The position numbers and the translations under genes were made by a program. Below, in pieces: positions 52,485 through 62,964 of a stretch of DNA of 64,000 nt (position 1 is its first letter; the number at the start of each line of letters is the position of its first letter). Source of the DNA: Euborellia annulipes (taxonomy: Eukaryota; Arthropoda; Insecta; Dermaptera; Anisolabididae); assembly GCA_023213315.1 (NCBI GenBank), contig JAKCPI010006242.1, forward strand, positions 186,001 through 250,000. The letters run 5' to 3'. The notes beneath the pieces were generated by a model. That model searched no databases. It saw nothing but the letters and a program-made list of their open reading frames with translations, and had not been told where the DNA came from.

Positions 52485-52930
52485 GAAATAGGTCGTTCCT
52501 CCCTTGCATTATTCGCTCTTATCCCTATCATTCGTTTGAAACCGTCCAGTGATAAATTGTGAATGCAAAGTCCTTTCAAATGATCGGCCATTGTCCTCTG
52601 AACCCGACTCCCCGTGATCTTCTACGCCACCGGCATCAATTGAATGGCCCTGATGTGGCCCAATGGCCATTAATTATCGTCTAAGGAACGTTGGTGACCT
52701 CGTCGCCGATAAACCTTCTTCCTAACAGAGGAAATCTTGTGTTTTACTTGCAATAAAAGCGGGGGTGAAAAAAACTAAGATCCTTCGTTTCAGATGAAGG
52801 GTGTTTCGTTTTGGGGGCGAGACTTTATTTACTCAAGCAAATCCGTGCCTGTAGTTTATTTGTATTTGTGTAGAGCTACAGTGGAGCTAATACCAACATT
52901 TCACAATGACCCATCCAGCCCCTTTTACTC
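52485..52930. other. Unique GC-balanced island, possible conserved noncoding element or exon
   Basis: No match to other sequence in the window. Balanced composition with blocks such as GATCGGCCATTGTCCTCTG, GGCCCAATGGCCATTAATTA and CGTTGGTGACCTCGTCGCCG. No frame stays open over the whole island and no clear splice pair was identified. Homeodomain-type TAATTA lies at 52669-52674. Confidence 0.35.
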
Positions 52931-53019
52931 TTTTTTTTTTAGCCAAATTAACAAGTTAATATAAAATCCTTATTTTGTTATAAACTTGTCAACTTTTTTA
53001 TTATTAAAAAAAAAAATTT

Positions 53020-53722
53020 TTTACTTTCTTACCTATGGATATATGTAATATATATATAGAGAGAAAGTATTGGTTTCATGTCAAAAATTCGATGTCGAGA
53101 TTTTGATGGATTCTTCACGTTTTGAGGTCCCCTGAATCCAAAAAGTGGTTTTCGCGACATGGTCTGTCTGTGGGTGGGTGGGTGGGTGGGTGGGTGGGTG
53201 TGTGGGTGGGTGGGTGTGTGGGTGTGTGTTCAATTTTAAGCATGAAGGAATTGAGCTACGAGGTTGAAATTTTATATTTAAGTTAAACACCCCCCGGGAC
53301 CGGAAAAATAAGCTTTTAATCAAAATCGGCCAAAGAGTACTAGCACTTTACTGATGTACTTTTTCAGTTTTTTTTCGATTTTCTCAAAATTTGCTCCAAC
53401 GATTTTTTTTTAAATTCAAAAATCAATTATTTTTTAGATTCTCTTTAAAATGTATATTCTCATTTTGCGGATTGAAATCTTCTGAAGACCACTTTATTCT
53501 TGTATTTCATAGGGAAGATAGGAGAAATGGTTGCCATGGTATCAAAATATAAATATTTTCCCATGCTTATAAATTTTACATCTGAATTCATATGTTCCCT
53601 ACTGTCGGGAACTAAATATATGTCGACACAAAAAATCTGGTGTGACAAGCACAGAACACAACTTTCGATTACCGAAGGTAAGAGAAAGTTGTGTGCTGTG
53701 TGCCAGTCCACCAGATTTTTTA
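53020..53722 (+). mobile_element. Family A element, full-length forward copy
   Basis: All modules present: head TTTACTTTCTTACC, TTCGATGTCGAGATTTTGAT, GGTTTTCGCGACATGG, a (GTGG)n microsatellite in place of the usual (TG)n, GTTGCCATGGTATC, and the hairpin at 53632-53720. The upstream flank (52935-53010) resembles the downstream flank (53720-53800). Confidence 0.85.
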
Positions 53723-53831
53723 GCTAAATTAACAAGTTAATATAAAATCCATGCTGTTATAACATCCCAGCTTTTTTATTATTTTATTAAAACAAATTCT
53801 TTTATTTTATATTTTAAAATTCAAGAAGGAC

Positions 53832-54366
53832 TTTTTTACTTTCTCTTACCTATGTATATGTGTAATATATATATATAGAGAGAAAGTATTGGTTTGATTT
53901 TAAAAATTCGATGTCGAGATTTTGATGGATCTTCACGTTTTTGAGGTCCCCTGAATCCAAAAAAGTGGTTTTCGTGACATGGTCTGTGTGTGTGTGTGTG
54001 TGTGTGTCTGTGTTCAATTTTAAGCATGAAGGAATTGAGCTATGAGATTGAAATTTTATATTTAAGTTAATCACCCCCCCGGACCGGAAAAATAAGCTTT
54101 TAATCAAAATCGGCCAAAGAGTACTAGTACTTTACTGATGTACTTTTTCGGTTTTTTTTCGATTTTCTCAAAATTTCCTCCAACGAATTTTTTTTAAATT
54201 CAAAAATCAATTATTTTTTAGATTCTCTTTAAAATGTATATTCTCTATTTTGTGATTGAAATCTTCTGAAGACCACTTTACTCTTTTGTACTCCAAGAAA
54301 AAAGGAGAAATGGTTGCCATGGTATCAAAATATAAATATTTTCCCATACTTATAAATTTTACATCT
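53832..54366 (+). mobile_element. Family A element, 3'-truncated copy
   Basis: Head and body through GGTTGCCATGGTATCAAAAT and CATACTTATAAATTTTACAT, stopping just before the GAATTCATATGTTCC and hairpin section. Lies 110 bases after the previous copy in the same orientation. Confidence 0.8.
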
Positions 54367-54369
54367 TGG

Positions 54370-55435
54370 TCAATTGAATCGTTTATTTCAGGAAGCTTCT
54401 AAAGACAAATTTCAAAAAATGTGTTTTTGGTGTTAGTATACAATTTAAAGGTAAATACATCTTTTAGTGTCAATAACCAATGTTCCTCATCAGCAATGCT
54501 ATTTTGTAAGCCTTGAAAATAATCCGTTTATTTCAGAAAGAACCTAAGCGACGGCGCTTGGGATTTCTTTTCTGCGATGAAAATTAACTCGTGCCTGTAG
54601 ACATCACGTGTTTTGTGACTAGGTGGTTTGATTCAAAGGTTACCTAACACTGAGTTGATCGTTTTCGTGAGTTTTCGATGAAAATTAGGTGTTATTTTGT
54701 TGTTTATTATTGCACATTATATAGTTTTTTTTGACGTGACAACGTCTTACAAATCATGTGTCTATAGAGGCAAATTAGCAGGGCATGCGAAAAAGTTTAT
54801 CGGCCCCGAATAACTCCTCTGTCTTAAGAGGTACTAACTATATGGAAGGTATACGGTTAGAAAGAATGAGTTTTTATTTCAAGATTTCATAATTTATTTT
54901 TTTCCTATCATTTTATTTTACCGCTGCGGTAAATTTTGAAATTTGAAAGTTTAAAAACCAATAGATTCGAACGGCTAATCCGATCAGACTAAATGAGATG
55001 TCATTTGGTGCAGAAACAAATCCTCTAATAGAATAAAATTAAAAAAATGGCGAGTAATTAACTCGAAAATTTAGTTTTTCTCTCGAAAAACCTCATTTTT
55101 TAGAGCAAAAAAATATCGAAAAATAGCCCTATTTATGTAACGTCTAGCCACTTGACCATAAAGCTATTTTTTTTATTAAGCCGGGTGCCAGGCCATCCCC
55201 ATAATATACAATATATAACATTTTACAAAACAATATAAATACAATATAAAACCATGTAAATACAATATAACATTATATAGTTCTTAAGCCATGTCGGATG
55301 GATTCAGATGATGAATCTATTTCCCAAGCGTAGGCGTCGGTGTTGTGCACGAAAGAAAATACAAACGGAACATTATTCGGAATGCTGAGTTCAAAGGGCT
55401 GCAGTACGACTCTGAATATACGCTGTTGTATATAT
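54370..55435. other. Unannotated interval with two CGTTTATTTCAG motifs
   Basis: GAATCGTTTATTTCAGGAAG (about 54378) and AATCCGTTTATTTCAGAAAG (54524) match the terminus of the MITE at 57149. 54540-54790 is moderate-GC (ACATCACGTGTTTTGTGAC; GACGTGACAACGTC) with no ORF. The remainder is AT-rich. Confidence 0.4.
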
Positions 55436-55589
55436 GGACATACTCAGCGGCGTAACCAGCCTTTGAGGGCGGGGGGGCGAAGCCTAACTAGGGCGCCGAT
55501 TTTACCAGGGGGCTCCGCCCCCTGGACCCCCTGCTCGCCTTCGGCGAGCAATTGCCGCCTTCGGCGGGCAAATTTCTTGCATTCTGTAA

Positions 55590-56010
55590 TTTCCTCAGCG
55601 AATTTGTATATATTTACATGTTTTTTAATGACTTTAATGACTTTAATGATTTTGTTTAGATTTTTCTTTGCTTTTACGAAAAATGTCGTTTTCTTCTGTG
55701 ATATTTCAAAAACTATTCAGTTTTCGGAAAAATATCAAAGAATAAAAACTTTTTAAAATTGAGTATTTTATCATAATATAACAAAGAAATTGAAAATTTC
55801 GAAATTTCTGAAAAAACTTATTAGGTAAAGTACTACTTCCAAGTGACGTACTTACTCCAAAAGTTGATAGAAATCTACAATTTTAGTGTAAGGAGCATAT
55901 ACCAAATTTCATTGATCTAGCTGCTTTGGTTTTAAGCCATCGTGTTCCACACACACACCCAGACGTAATTCCAAAAGAATATACGAGAAAGTCTCGGGGA
56001 AGTCATTCCC
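55590..56010 (+). mobile_element. Family B fragment inside composite hAT
   Basis: AGCGAATTTGTATATATTTAC through AAAGTACTACTTCCAAGTGA, GATAGAAATCTACAATTTTA and ATATACGAGAAAGTCTCGGG. Matches the foldback at 29640-30540 but has only one arm. Confidence 0.7.
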
Positions 56011-56014
56011 CATA

Positions 56015-56175
56015 TTTTTTTTTTTTAACACACACTTTTTTCCCATTCACACTCACACTCACACACACAAGCACACAGTCTTTTCGGCAACTTAGGCCAT
56101 ATAAGACTTTGACTTTGACATTTGGTATCCAAATGGCTTAAATAAAATCATCGGACTGCCTGGGATCCGAACCCC
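56015..56175 (-). mobile_element. SINE1 fragment
   Basis: Poly-T, CACTCACACTCACACACAC, CAGTCTTTTCGGCAACTTAG, ATTTGGTATCCAAATGGC and GACTGCCTGGGATCCGAACC. The tRNA-like head stops inside the B box, where the GC-rich region starts. Confidence 0.75.
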
Positions 56176-56179
56176 CGAT

Positions 56180-56450
56180 TTGAGCCCGGGTACGGGTTGG
56201 CCCGTAGGCCCGTTACCCGCCCGGCCCGCGGACTGGGCCGGGCGGGCTTTGGAGGCCATGAAAAAATTACGGGCGGGTACGAGCGGGTAGCAAGTCCAAA
56301 TAAACGGGTTCGGGCAGACGGGCATGCAAATGAAATTTTATTTAAAAATTGCTAGACATTTGTTCATTCATTCACTAAATCTCGGGCGGGAATGGGCGGG
56401 TTTGAAAAAATTCCGGGCGGGCTCGGGCGGACCTGAAGAATGGTAAAAGC
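56180..56450. repeat. GC-rich CGGGCGGG-word repeat
   Basis: Repeated words GGCCCGTAGGCCCG, CGGGCGGGCTTTGG, ACGGGCGGGTACGAGC and CTCGGGCGGGAATGGGCGGG. The first part is CCCG-rich and the second CGGG-rich, giving an imperfect inverted structure that could fold or form G-quadruplex-like stacks. No protein reading is credible. Confidence 0.6.
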
Positions 56451-56454
56451 CCTT

Positions 56455-56612
56455 TCATTTTGAGAAAATCGAAAAAACTGAAAAACTACATCAGTAAAAT
56501 ACTAGTACTTTTTGGCCAATTTTGATTAAAAAGCTTATTTTCACGGTCCCGAGGGGTGTTTAACTTAAATATAACATTTCAGTCTCATAGCTCAATTCCT
56601 TCATGCTTAAAA
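56455..56612 (-). mobile_element. Family A fragment
   Basis: TTTTGAGAAAATCGAAAAAAC, CATCAGTAAAATACTAGTAC and CTCAATTCCTTCATGC only; the head and hairpin are missing. Confidence 0.65.
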
Positions 56613-57148
56613 AAATTTTGAATTTCAAAGAATTAAATATTAAGGTTTATATGAATCCTGAGTAAATCTCCACATCCATAAAACATCAAATTAAGGCTTA
56701 TATATTGGAAAATAAAAAAAAAAATTTTAATTATAAAGCCTCTATATACGTTATTTATTATTTTTGGAATTAAATTCATTTAAAATAGTAGAATTCAAGT
56801 TGTAATATAATTTTAAAAGAAAACAATCAATTTTTTAAGACAATCGATGAAAAGAATATGATAAAATCACATTTGCTTAGCTATATCTTAGAGGCCGTAG
56901 GGCGCCTATGCCGGTTTCGGGGGGCGCCAAGGGCTCGATGCTTGGAGCGGGGGCTCGCGCCCCCCTCGCCCCCCCTGGTTACGCCACTGGACATACTGTA
57001 GCGTGTGGTCTACTTGTATTTTTCGATTTAGGCATAGTAAAAACACTCTTTTTTATACTTAAGTGTGTCTATTACTTACCTTTGATACCAAAACAGGTAA
57101 AAATTAATGGTTTGACTTAATTTCAATAATAATTTTTTAAAAATCACT

Positions 57149-57370
57149 CGTTTATTTCAGAAACCACCTAAGTGCAATTTTTTCAAAAATTAATTACTCA
57201 AAAACTTAAAAGAAAAAAATAATTTTTTAAATAGATTATCCCAATAGCATGTTTATGATTTAATAAAAAAATATTTGAAGTAGACTAGACCTATACTTAA
57301 GCTGCAAAACAGTTTTTTTTAGTTTTCCGAAAGTTGAAAAAACGCACTTAGGTGCTTTCTGAAATAAACG
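57149..57370. mobile_element. MITE with CGTTTATTTCAGAAA termini
   Basis: CGTTTATTTCAGAAACCACC (then TAAGTGC) is mirrored by GCACTTAGGTGCTTTCTGAA and ATAAACG. The terminus recurs at 40958 and 54378/54524, so this is a dispersed family. No clear TSD. Interior AT-rich. Confidence 0.7.
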
Positions 57371-57374
57371 ATTC

Positions 57375-57508
57375 AATTGTACCCTACTGTCGGAAACTAA
57401 ATACATGTCGACACAAAAAATCTGGTGTGACAAGCACAGTACACAACTTTCGATTACCGAAGGTAAGAGAAAGTTGTGTGCTGTGCGCCAGTCACACCAG
57501 ATTTTTAC
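57375..57508 (+). mobile_element. Family A terminal hairpin (3' end only)
   Basis: ACTGTCGGAAACTAAATACA and a perfect hairpin at 57418-57503. Its last bases run directly into the head of the next copy. Confidence 0.75.
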
Positions 57509-58122
57509 TTTCTCTTATCCTATATATGAATTATATATAGAGAGAAAGTATTGCGATCATTTCAAAAATTCGATGTCGAGATTTTGATGGAAATACATGT
57601 TTTGAGGTCCCCTGAGTACAAAAGAGTGGGTCCAGAAAATTGGTCTGTCTGTGTGTAACGATTTTTATTTAGCATGAAGGAATTGAGTTACCAGATTGAA
57701 ATTTTATATTTAAGTTAGGTACCCTCCCGGACACTCAAAATAAGCTTTTGAACAAAATCGGTCAAAAAGTACTAGTACTTTATTGATGTACTTTTTTAGT
57801 TTTTTTTTTCGATTTTCTCAAAATTCCCTCCACCAAGATTTTTTTAAAAAATTCAAAAATCAATTATCTTTTAGATGCTCTTTAAAATGTATATTCTCAT
57901 GTTGCCCTAAAAGTGTTTTGAAGTGCGCTTTACTAATGTAGTAGTACAGATTTTTTCAAATTCATTTTCCGGCTCTTCGATCCATAGAGCCAATTTTAAA
58001 TCCCTACAACTAAATTTATCTCCGACACGAAAATCTGAAGTGTGACCAGCACGGTGTACAACTTTCTCTTCCTAGGGGTAAAGAAAGTTGTGTCGCTAAT
58101 ATTCATCACACCAGATTTTTTT
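57505..58122 (+). mobile_element. Family A element, forward copy in head-to-tail junction
   Basis: Starts TTTTTACTTTCTCTTATCC immediately after the preceding hairpin (CACACCAGATTTTTACTTTC). Body modules are present with no long (TG)n. The terminal hairpin (58024-58116) is diverged (GAAAATCTGAAGTGTGACC), so it is an older variant. Confidence 0.75.
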
Positions 58123-58124
58123 TC

Positions 58125-58585
58125 CTTCCCATTAAGATATTTTGTTAGTATTTTTTTTTTTTTTTATTTCTTGTTTTATTTACCAAAGTATAGCTAGTAA
58201 TCAGAGTATGACGCGAGGTACCATCTAAATTCCTGATTTTTTGAATTTCGAAATGTGAAATATTAAAAGATAAGATAATAAAAATAGTTAAAACGCAATA
58301 TTATAGTTATATAATTAATAGTTGATGTATTAATATAAACATGAATGGTTTTATATTTTCCAATTGCCTAATAGAAATAAATGGACTACTTGCGGATATT
58401 CAGTTCTATAATAGTAATTTGATTTTAATTTATTACTAATTCAAATATAATTTACTCGTGGTAATTTAATTATAAGATGTTAATTTCTATAACCTGAATT
58501 GGATTGCCATCTCCAAACATTGAATATATGAATAATGAATCGTTGAGCCAGAAATTTTTCAGATAAGAAATTTATTAAAATTAAT
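58125..58585. other. AT-rich unannotated interval
   Basis: AT-rich only; nothing recognised. Confidence 0.5.
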
Positions 58586-58589
58586 TAAA

Positions 58590-59000
58590 AATAAAGGGTA
58601 GGACTAAGCCGAGGCACACACTTTACCCCACCACTATTCAAAGAAAAAAATATTACCCTCTCTTTGATCCCCCTAATAGTCGGATGTTTTACATGTGCTA
58701 TATATAATTTTAGGATATAATTTTTCGGTAGGAAGTCTAGTTTCTGAATATATAAAAAAAAATTATAGGTCATGTAAGGAGAAAAATATTAGAGGTCCCC
58801 CTAATGGTTCAATGTTTACCAAAAGCTTTTCAGTTCTTGGCCTCTACCCCTAGTTTATGTGTGCAAATTTCAAAACAATTAAATGAATAGTTTGTGAGTT
58901 TTCGTTGATGAAATAATTAGCCTAAGTGATGCCGAAAAGGTACAATTTTATTGAGAGGGGGACGTCTATGAAATCTAAACGAGCCAAATACTAAAAGCAT
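58590..59000. repeat. Family D dispersed repeat, copy 2, with extension
   Basis: The first 200 bases match 620-835 (CTAGTTTCTGAATATA). The continuation has GTGTGCAAATTTCAAAACAA and GAGTTTTCGTTGATGAAA, with a faint counterpart near 1055. It resembles a decayed element, class unknown. Confidence 0.4.
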
Positions 59001-59140
59001 GGGGATAAGTTAGACAAACTGTCACTAGACGCGCCACTAATCCGAGGTCCGCCTGCTAGTTATGCAAAATCCTTGCCAGAAAGGATAGAATTGAAGCCTA
59101 TGCAACAAGGGGTGTGGAATACACTGCGTATTCTCTAAGA

Positions 59141-59945
59141 CAGCAGTTTCCAACCTTTGTACTTTCTCTTACCTATGTATATATGGAAGATATATATAGA
59201 GAGAAAGTATTGGTTTCATGTCAAAAATTCGATGTCGAGATTTTATTGGATCTTCACGTTTTGAGGGTCCCCTGAATCCAAAAAAGTGGTTTTCGCGACA
59301 TTGGTCTGTCTGTGGGTGGGTGGAGTGGGTGGGTGGGTGTGTGTTCAATTTTTAAGGATGAAGGAATTGAGCTATGAGGCTGAAATTTTATATTTAAGTT
59401 AAACACCCCCGGGACCGGAAAAAATAAGCTTTTAATCAAAATCGGCCAAAGATTACTAGTACTTTACTGATGCACTTTTTCAGTTTTTTTCGATTTTCTC
59501 AAAATTTGCTCCAACGATTTTTTTTTAAATTCAAAAATCAATTATTTTTCAGATGCTCTTTAAAATGTATATTCTCATTTTGCAATTGAAATCTTCTGAA
59601 GACCACTTTACTCTTGTATTTCATAGGGAAGATAGGAGAAATGGTTGCCATAGTAACCAAAATATAAATATTTTCCCATACTTATAAATTTTACATCTGA
59701 ATTCATATGTTCCGTACTGTCGGGAACTAAATATATGTAGACACAAAAAATCTGGTGTGACAAGCACAGTACACAACTTTCGATTACCGAAGGTAAGAGA
59801 AAGTTGTGTGCTGTGCGCCAGTCTCACCAGATTTTTTTGATGTGCGGCCTACTTTTTCCGTAAAAAAAAAAAAAAACGCTGTATATAATAGACGTCCGCG
59901 GCCCAGTTTCAATCAGTCCGCGGGCCCACGGGTTGGGAACCGATG
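59141..59945. mobile_element. hAT element with nested Family A, TSD CTCTAAGA/CTCTAAAA
   Basis: Ends CAGCAGTTTCCAACC and GGTTGGGAACCGATG are inverted repeats. CTCTAAGA (59133-59140) and CTCTAAAA (59946-59953) match at 7 of 8 bases. All but about 120 bases of the interior is a Family A copy. The subterminal block GACGTCCGCGGCCCAG and GTCCGCGGGCCCACG is typical of such hAT MITEs. Confidence 0.8.
59152..59838 (+). mobile_element. Family A element, full-length forward copy nested in hAT
   Basis: Complete module order with head TACTTTCTCTTACC at 59160 and hairpin at 59747-59833. Because the surrounding hAT sequence is known on both sides, this copy defines its own edges best: left ACCTTTG/TACTTTC, right AGATTTTTTT/GATGTGCGG. 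Confidence 0.88.
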
Positions 59946-60034
59946 CTCTAAAAAATTAAAGGCAGAGAAAAAAAATTATCTTTTTAAAAAATGCATCATT
60001 GACTCTTTCAGTTTGGAATTAAGATATTAAACCT

Positions 60035-60092
60035 AATCAAATAGAGACGGAGTCTAAATGGCCTCCGATGCCAAAAAAAGACTTTAATAAAA
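60035..60092 (+). mobile_element. SINE2 3' end fragment
   Basis: AGACGGAGTCTAAATGGCCT then GATGCCAAAAAAAGACTTTAAT is the SINE2 3' end; the head is missing. Confidence 0.55.
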
Positions 60093-60094
60093 TA

Positions 60095-60985
60095 AAATAA
60101 AAAAAATCAACCAAATTCAAAAATACTCAAATAAGCCTCTCATTTTTTTAACAAATTTAATGGTAAATATGAATGAAATAGGATATCGTAGATATATTGC
60201 CGTTTAAAAGGTGTGTGCAAAAATCAGAAAGAATATCAAAAAATCCAATTTTTCATCTCTTAAAAAAAGAGATAATTAAAAAAAAAAGCTAATCATCCTT
60301 TCTCCTAGCAAATCTACCACTTTTCTAGATGAAAAATTTGAATATCATTTTTTTTAGTTATATAATACCCGTGCAAAAATTAAGCTTCAATTTTAATATA
60401 AATTTAATATTTAAAGAGGAAAAAAAATTAATTATGCACTGTATAAATAAGTATTATCACTATAATATGAAATAATATTTCATCCCTAATTTTGTGGGAT
60501 ATTTGGGAACTTAGTTGACCCCAGAGATTGGATTTCCTTTTACGGGATCAATATCATGTTTAATAAATGGCAATCAGACCTCTGCAGGGCAACGTGGTTT
60601 AATATTTAGAGGATAAATCATTAGAATTTTAATTTTACTAATGAACTACAAGAAAATATAATTAATACAGGCATTAAATTAATTAAATTTGTCAAATTAA
60701 GTGAATGAAATAAATCTTCTTTACTTTTAGTTAATAAATATTTAGTCTATATTCATTTTGAGATGTTCCTATTAGAATATTAATATTTATTTTATCAGTT
60801 GTAAACTAATGTTTCCTGTTTCTTGGAGCAGATATACAGTAAAACTTTGAGAGATAAAATTTATTTAAATTATTAAAACTTTTATTGTGGCAAATTCGTC
60901 ATTGAGATATTACCTACATGTCAGTCTTAGGAGTACTCCCCTTAAAATAATTTTTTCAACGTAGTATTTTATAGTACGTGGTAGA
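60095..60985. other. AT-rich unannotated interval
   Basis: AT-rich. 60520-60600 is slightly GC-richer. No supported feature. Confidence 0.5.
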
Positions 60986-60989
60986 ATCG

Positions 60990-61962
60990 CTTGCCACAAG
61001 TGCCTGATGTGCTCGAGGGTGGAGCCTTGAGCTTAGGTAACCAAAATGCTTAGCCTCCGGAAGTGTTGTCTTAAAATAAGCTTTTTTCACTAGAGTTGCA
61101 TTAAAAAAATCTGGTGTGACTGGAGCACAGCACACAACTTTCTCTTACCTTCGGTAATCGAAAGTTGTGTACTGTGCTTGTCACACCAGATTTTTTTGTG
61201 TCGACATGTATTTAGTTCCCGGCAGTACAGTATATTCGATTTTCAAGATGTAAAATTTATAAGTATGGGAAAATATTTATATTTTGTTACCATGGCAACC
61301 ATTTCTCCCTATCTTTTCTATGGAGTACAAGAGTAAAGTGGTCTTCAGAAGATTTCAATCACAAAATGAGAATATACATTTTAAAGAGCAACTAAAAAAT
61401 AGTTGATTTTTGAATTTTAAAAAAAATCGTTGGAGCAAATTTTGAGAAAATCGAAAAAAACTGAAAAAGTACATCAGTAAAGTACTAGTACTCTTTGGCC
61501 GATTTTGATTAAAAGCTTATTTTTCCGGTCCCGGGAGGTATATAACTTAAATATAAAATTTCAACTACTAGTACTAGTACTCTTTGGCCGATTTTGATTA
61601 AAAGCTTATTTTTCCGGTCCCGGGGGTGTTTAACTTAAATATAAAATTTCAGCCTCATAGCTCAATTCCTTCATGCTTAAAATTGAACACACACAGACAC
61701 ACAGACACACAGACACACACACAGACAGACAGACCATGTCGCGAAAACCACTTTTTGGATTCAGGGGACCTCAAAACGTGAAGATCCATCAAAATCTCGA
61801 CATCGAATTTTTGACATGAATCCAATACTTTCTCTCTATATATATATTACATATATACATAGGTAAGAGAAAGTAAAAATATGATTTATTTATTTTAAAA
61901 TATTGGTTTGGTTGATTAATCTCAAGGCTCTACTCTCGAGCACATCAGGCACTTGTAGCGTC
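60990..61962. mobile_element. Inverted-repeat element interrupted by Family A
   Basis: GCCACAAGTGCCTGATGTGC then TCGAGGGTGGAGCC (60992-61025) is mirrored by GGCTCTACTCTCGAGCACAT and CAGGCACTTGTAGCG (61924-61960). The Family A copy at 61105-61880 fills most of the interior, so the host element was about 200 bp. Confidence 0.6.
61105..61880 (-). mobile_element. Family A element, reverse copy with internal duplication
   Basis: Hairpin 61108-61194, full body, and head ending AGGTAAGAGAAAGTAAAAAT. About 70 bases (CTAGTACTCTTTGGCCGATT through TTTTCCGGTCCCGGG and TTAACTTAAATATAAAATTTCA) occur twice in tandem at 61485-61562 and 61570-61650. The microsatellite is compound (ACAG/AC). Confidence 0.85.
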
Positions 61963-62128
61963 AGCTGTACACTTAGCCAAGAATATTTTTGTTATCTTAG
62001 GATCAAAAAACAAAACGAAATATTACACGAACGGAAATGTATTCTACCCTCACGCAACCAACTTTCTTTATAAGCAAGGGCAAAGAAATTATTTTGTAAC
62101 TTTCAAGAACACGGACTAATTTTTTACT

Positions 62129-62960
62129 TTACTTTTTATTAAATATCGTCTTCATTTTGGAAGCGATTTGTACAATAATACTATAACTTGTATTATATAG
62201 GTTTACTAATAAGAGGGACTTCCCCAAATATTGATATAACAGTGGGATTTGCTCTATTTTCAGATTAAGTGGTCTCATGCCTCCCGCATATACTGTATAC
62301 TGCCCACCTAATTCTTCGATGCCTCTTGTGTTCCGTGTATATGTACATAAAGAATAAGATGGGAGAGAGGACAGAACCCTGGGGAACACCTGCGTTGATA
62401 GAATGCGGAATAGAAGATACACCGTCAACCACAACCGAGATCCTTCTCTCAGGCAGAAAGCACTTGATCCACTGGCACAGTTCAGAGAATAGGCCAAAAG
62501 ATGAAAGTTTAGCAGCAGATTTTTATGCCATACTTGATCGAAAGCCTTTGAAATGTCAAGAGCAACTGCAATAGTATCCCCTTTCATTTCCATGGCTTTG
62601 TTATAGAGGTGTGAGACAAAGTTCAAAATGTCCCCGGTCGAACGAGCATGCCTGAGTCCATATTGCTTATCATTCAACATTCCGCAATGTTTCAGATGTT
62701 TTAAAATTTGAGTGTTAAGGGCTTTTTTCCATAATTTTGGATAGTATGGAGGTTATTGCGATTGGGCGATAATTGTTGGGAAAAGAGGAGTCACCTTTTT
62801 TGGGAATGGGTTGAACATTCGCTAATTTCTAAGTCGGGAAAATTTCCCGTGGAAAATGAGAGATTGAACAACCTGGATAATATTGGGGCCAATTCGGGGG
62901 AATACCGTCAGGGTCTGGGGATTTATATTTATTTTGAGGATTAATTTAACTAATTGATTT
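62129..62960 (-). pseudogene. Non-LTR retrotransposon reverse transcriptase fragment (LINE)
   Basis: Minus-strand fragments in order: PDPDGIPP (about 62910), ANVQPIPKKGDSSFPNNYRP and IAITSILSKIMEK (62715-62800), NDKQYGLRHARSTGDILNFV, then DISKAFDQVWH (motif A). After a frame change near 62519 come CQWIKCFLPERRISVVVDG and GVPQGSVLSPILFFMYI (motif B). The motif C region has no FADD/YADD; one frame shows YAGG in its place. At least two frameshifts and a stop break it. Order and motifs fit Jockey-like or related LINE RTs; the endonuclease and 3' tail are missing. Confidence 0.85.
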
Positions 62961-62964
62961 GATT

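Larger units (their letters stand above)
55445..56989 (+). mobile_element. Composite hAT element with TSD GACATACT
   Basis: Left end CAGCGGCGTAACCAG and right end CTGGTTACGCCACTG are inverted repeats. The 8-mer GACATACT flanks at 55437-55444 and 56990-56997. The interior carries the GC hairpin CAGGGGGCTCCGCCCCCTGG (55508), Family B sequence (55590-56010), an inverted SINE1 piece (56015-56175), a GC-rich tandem region (56180-56450), a Family A fragment (56455-56612) and G/C-rich right subterminal sequence. No transposase. The other elements were captured by or inserted into it. Confidence 0.88.

Noticed and set aside
55340..55756. 138-codon plus-strand frame
   Set aside because: It crosses the TSD and left end of the composite hAT element and runs into Family B, so it is a chance fusion of non-coding repeats.
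62269..62574. 101-codon plus-strand frame
   Set aside because: It is the antisense shadow of the conserved LINE reverse transcriptase on the minus strand.
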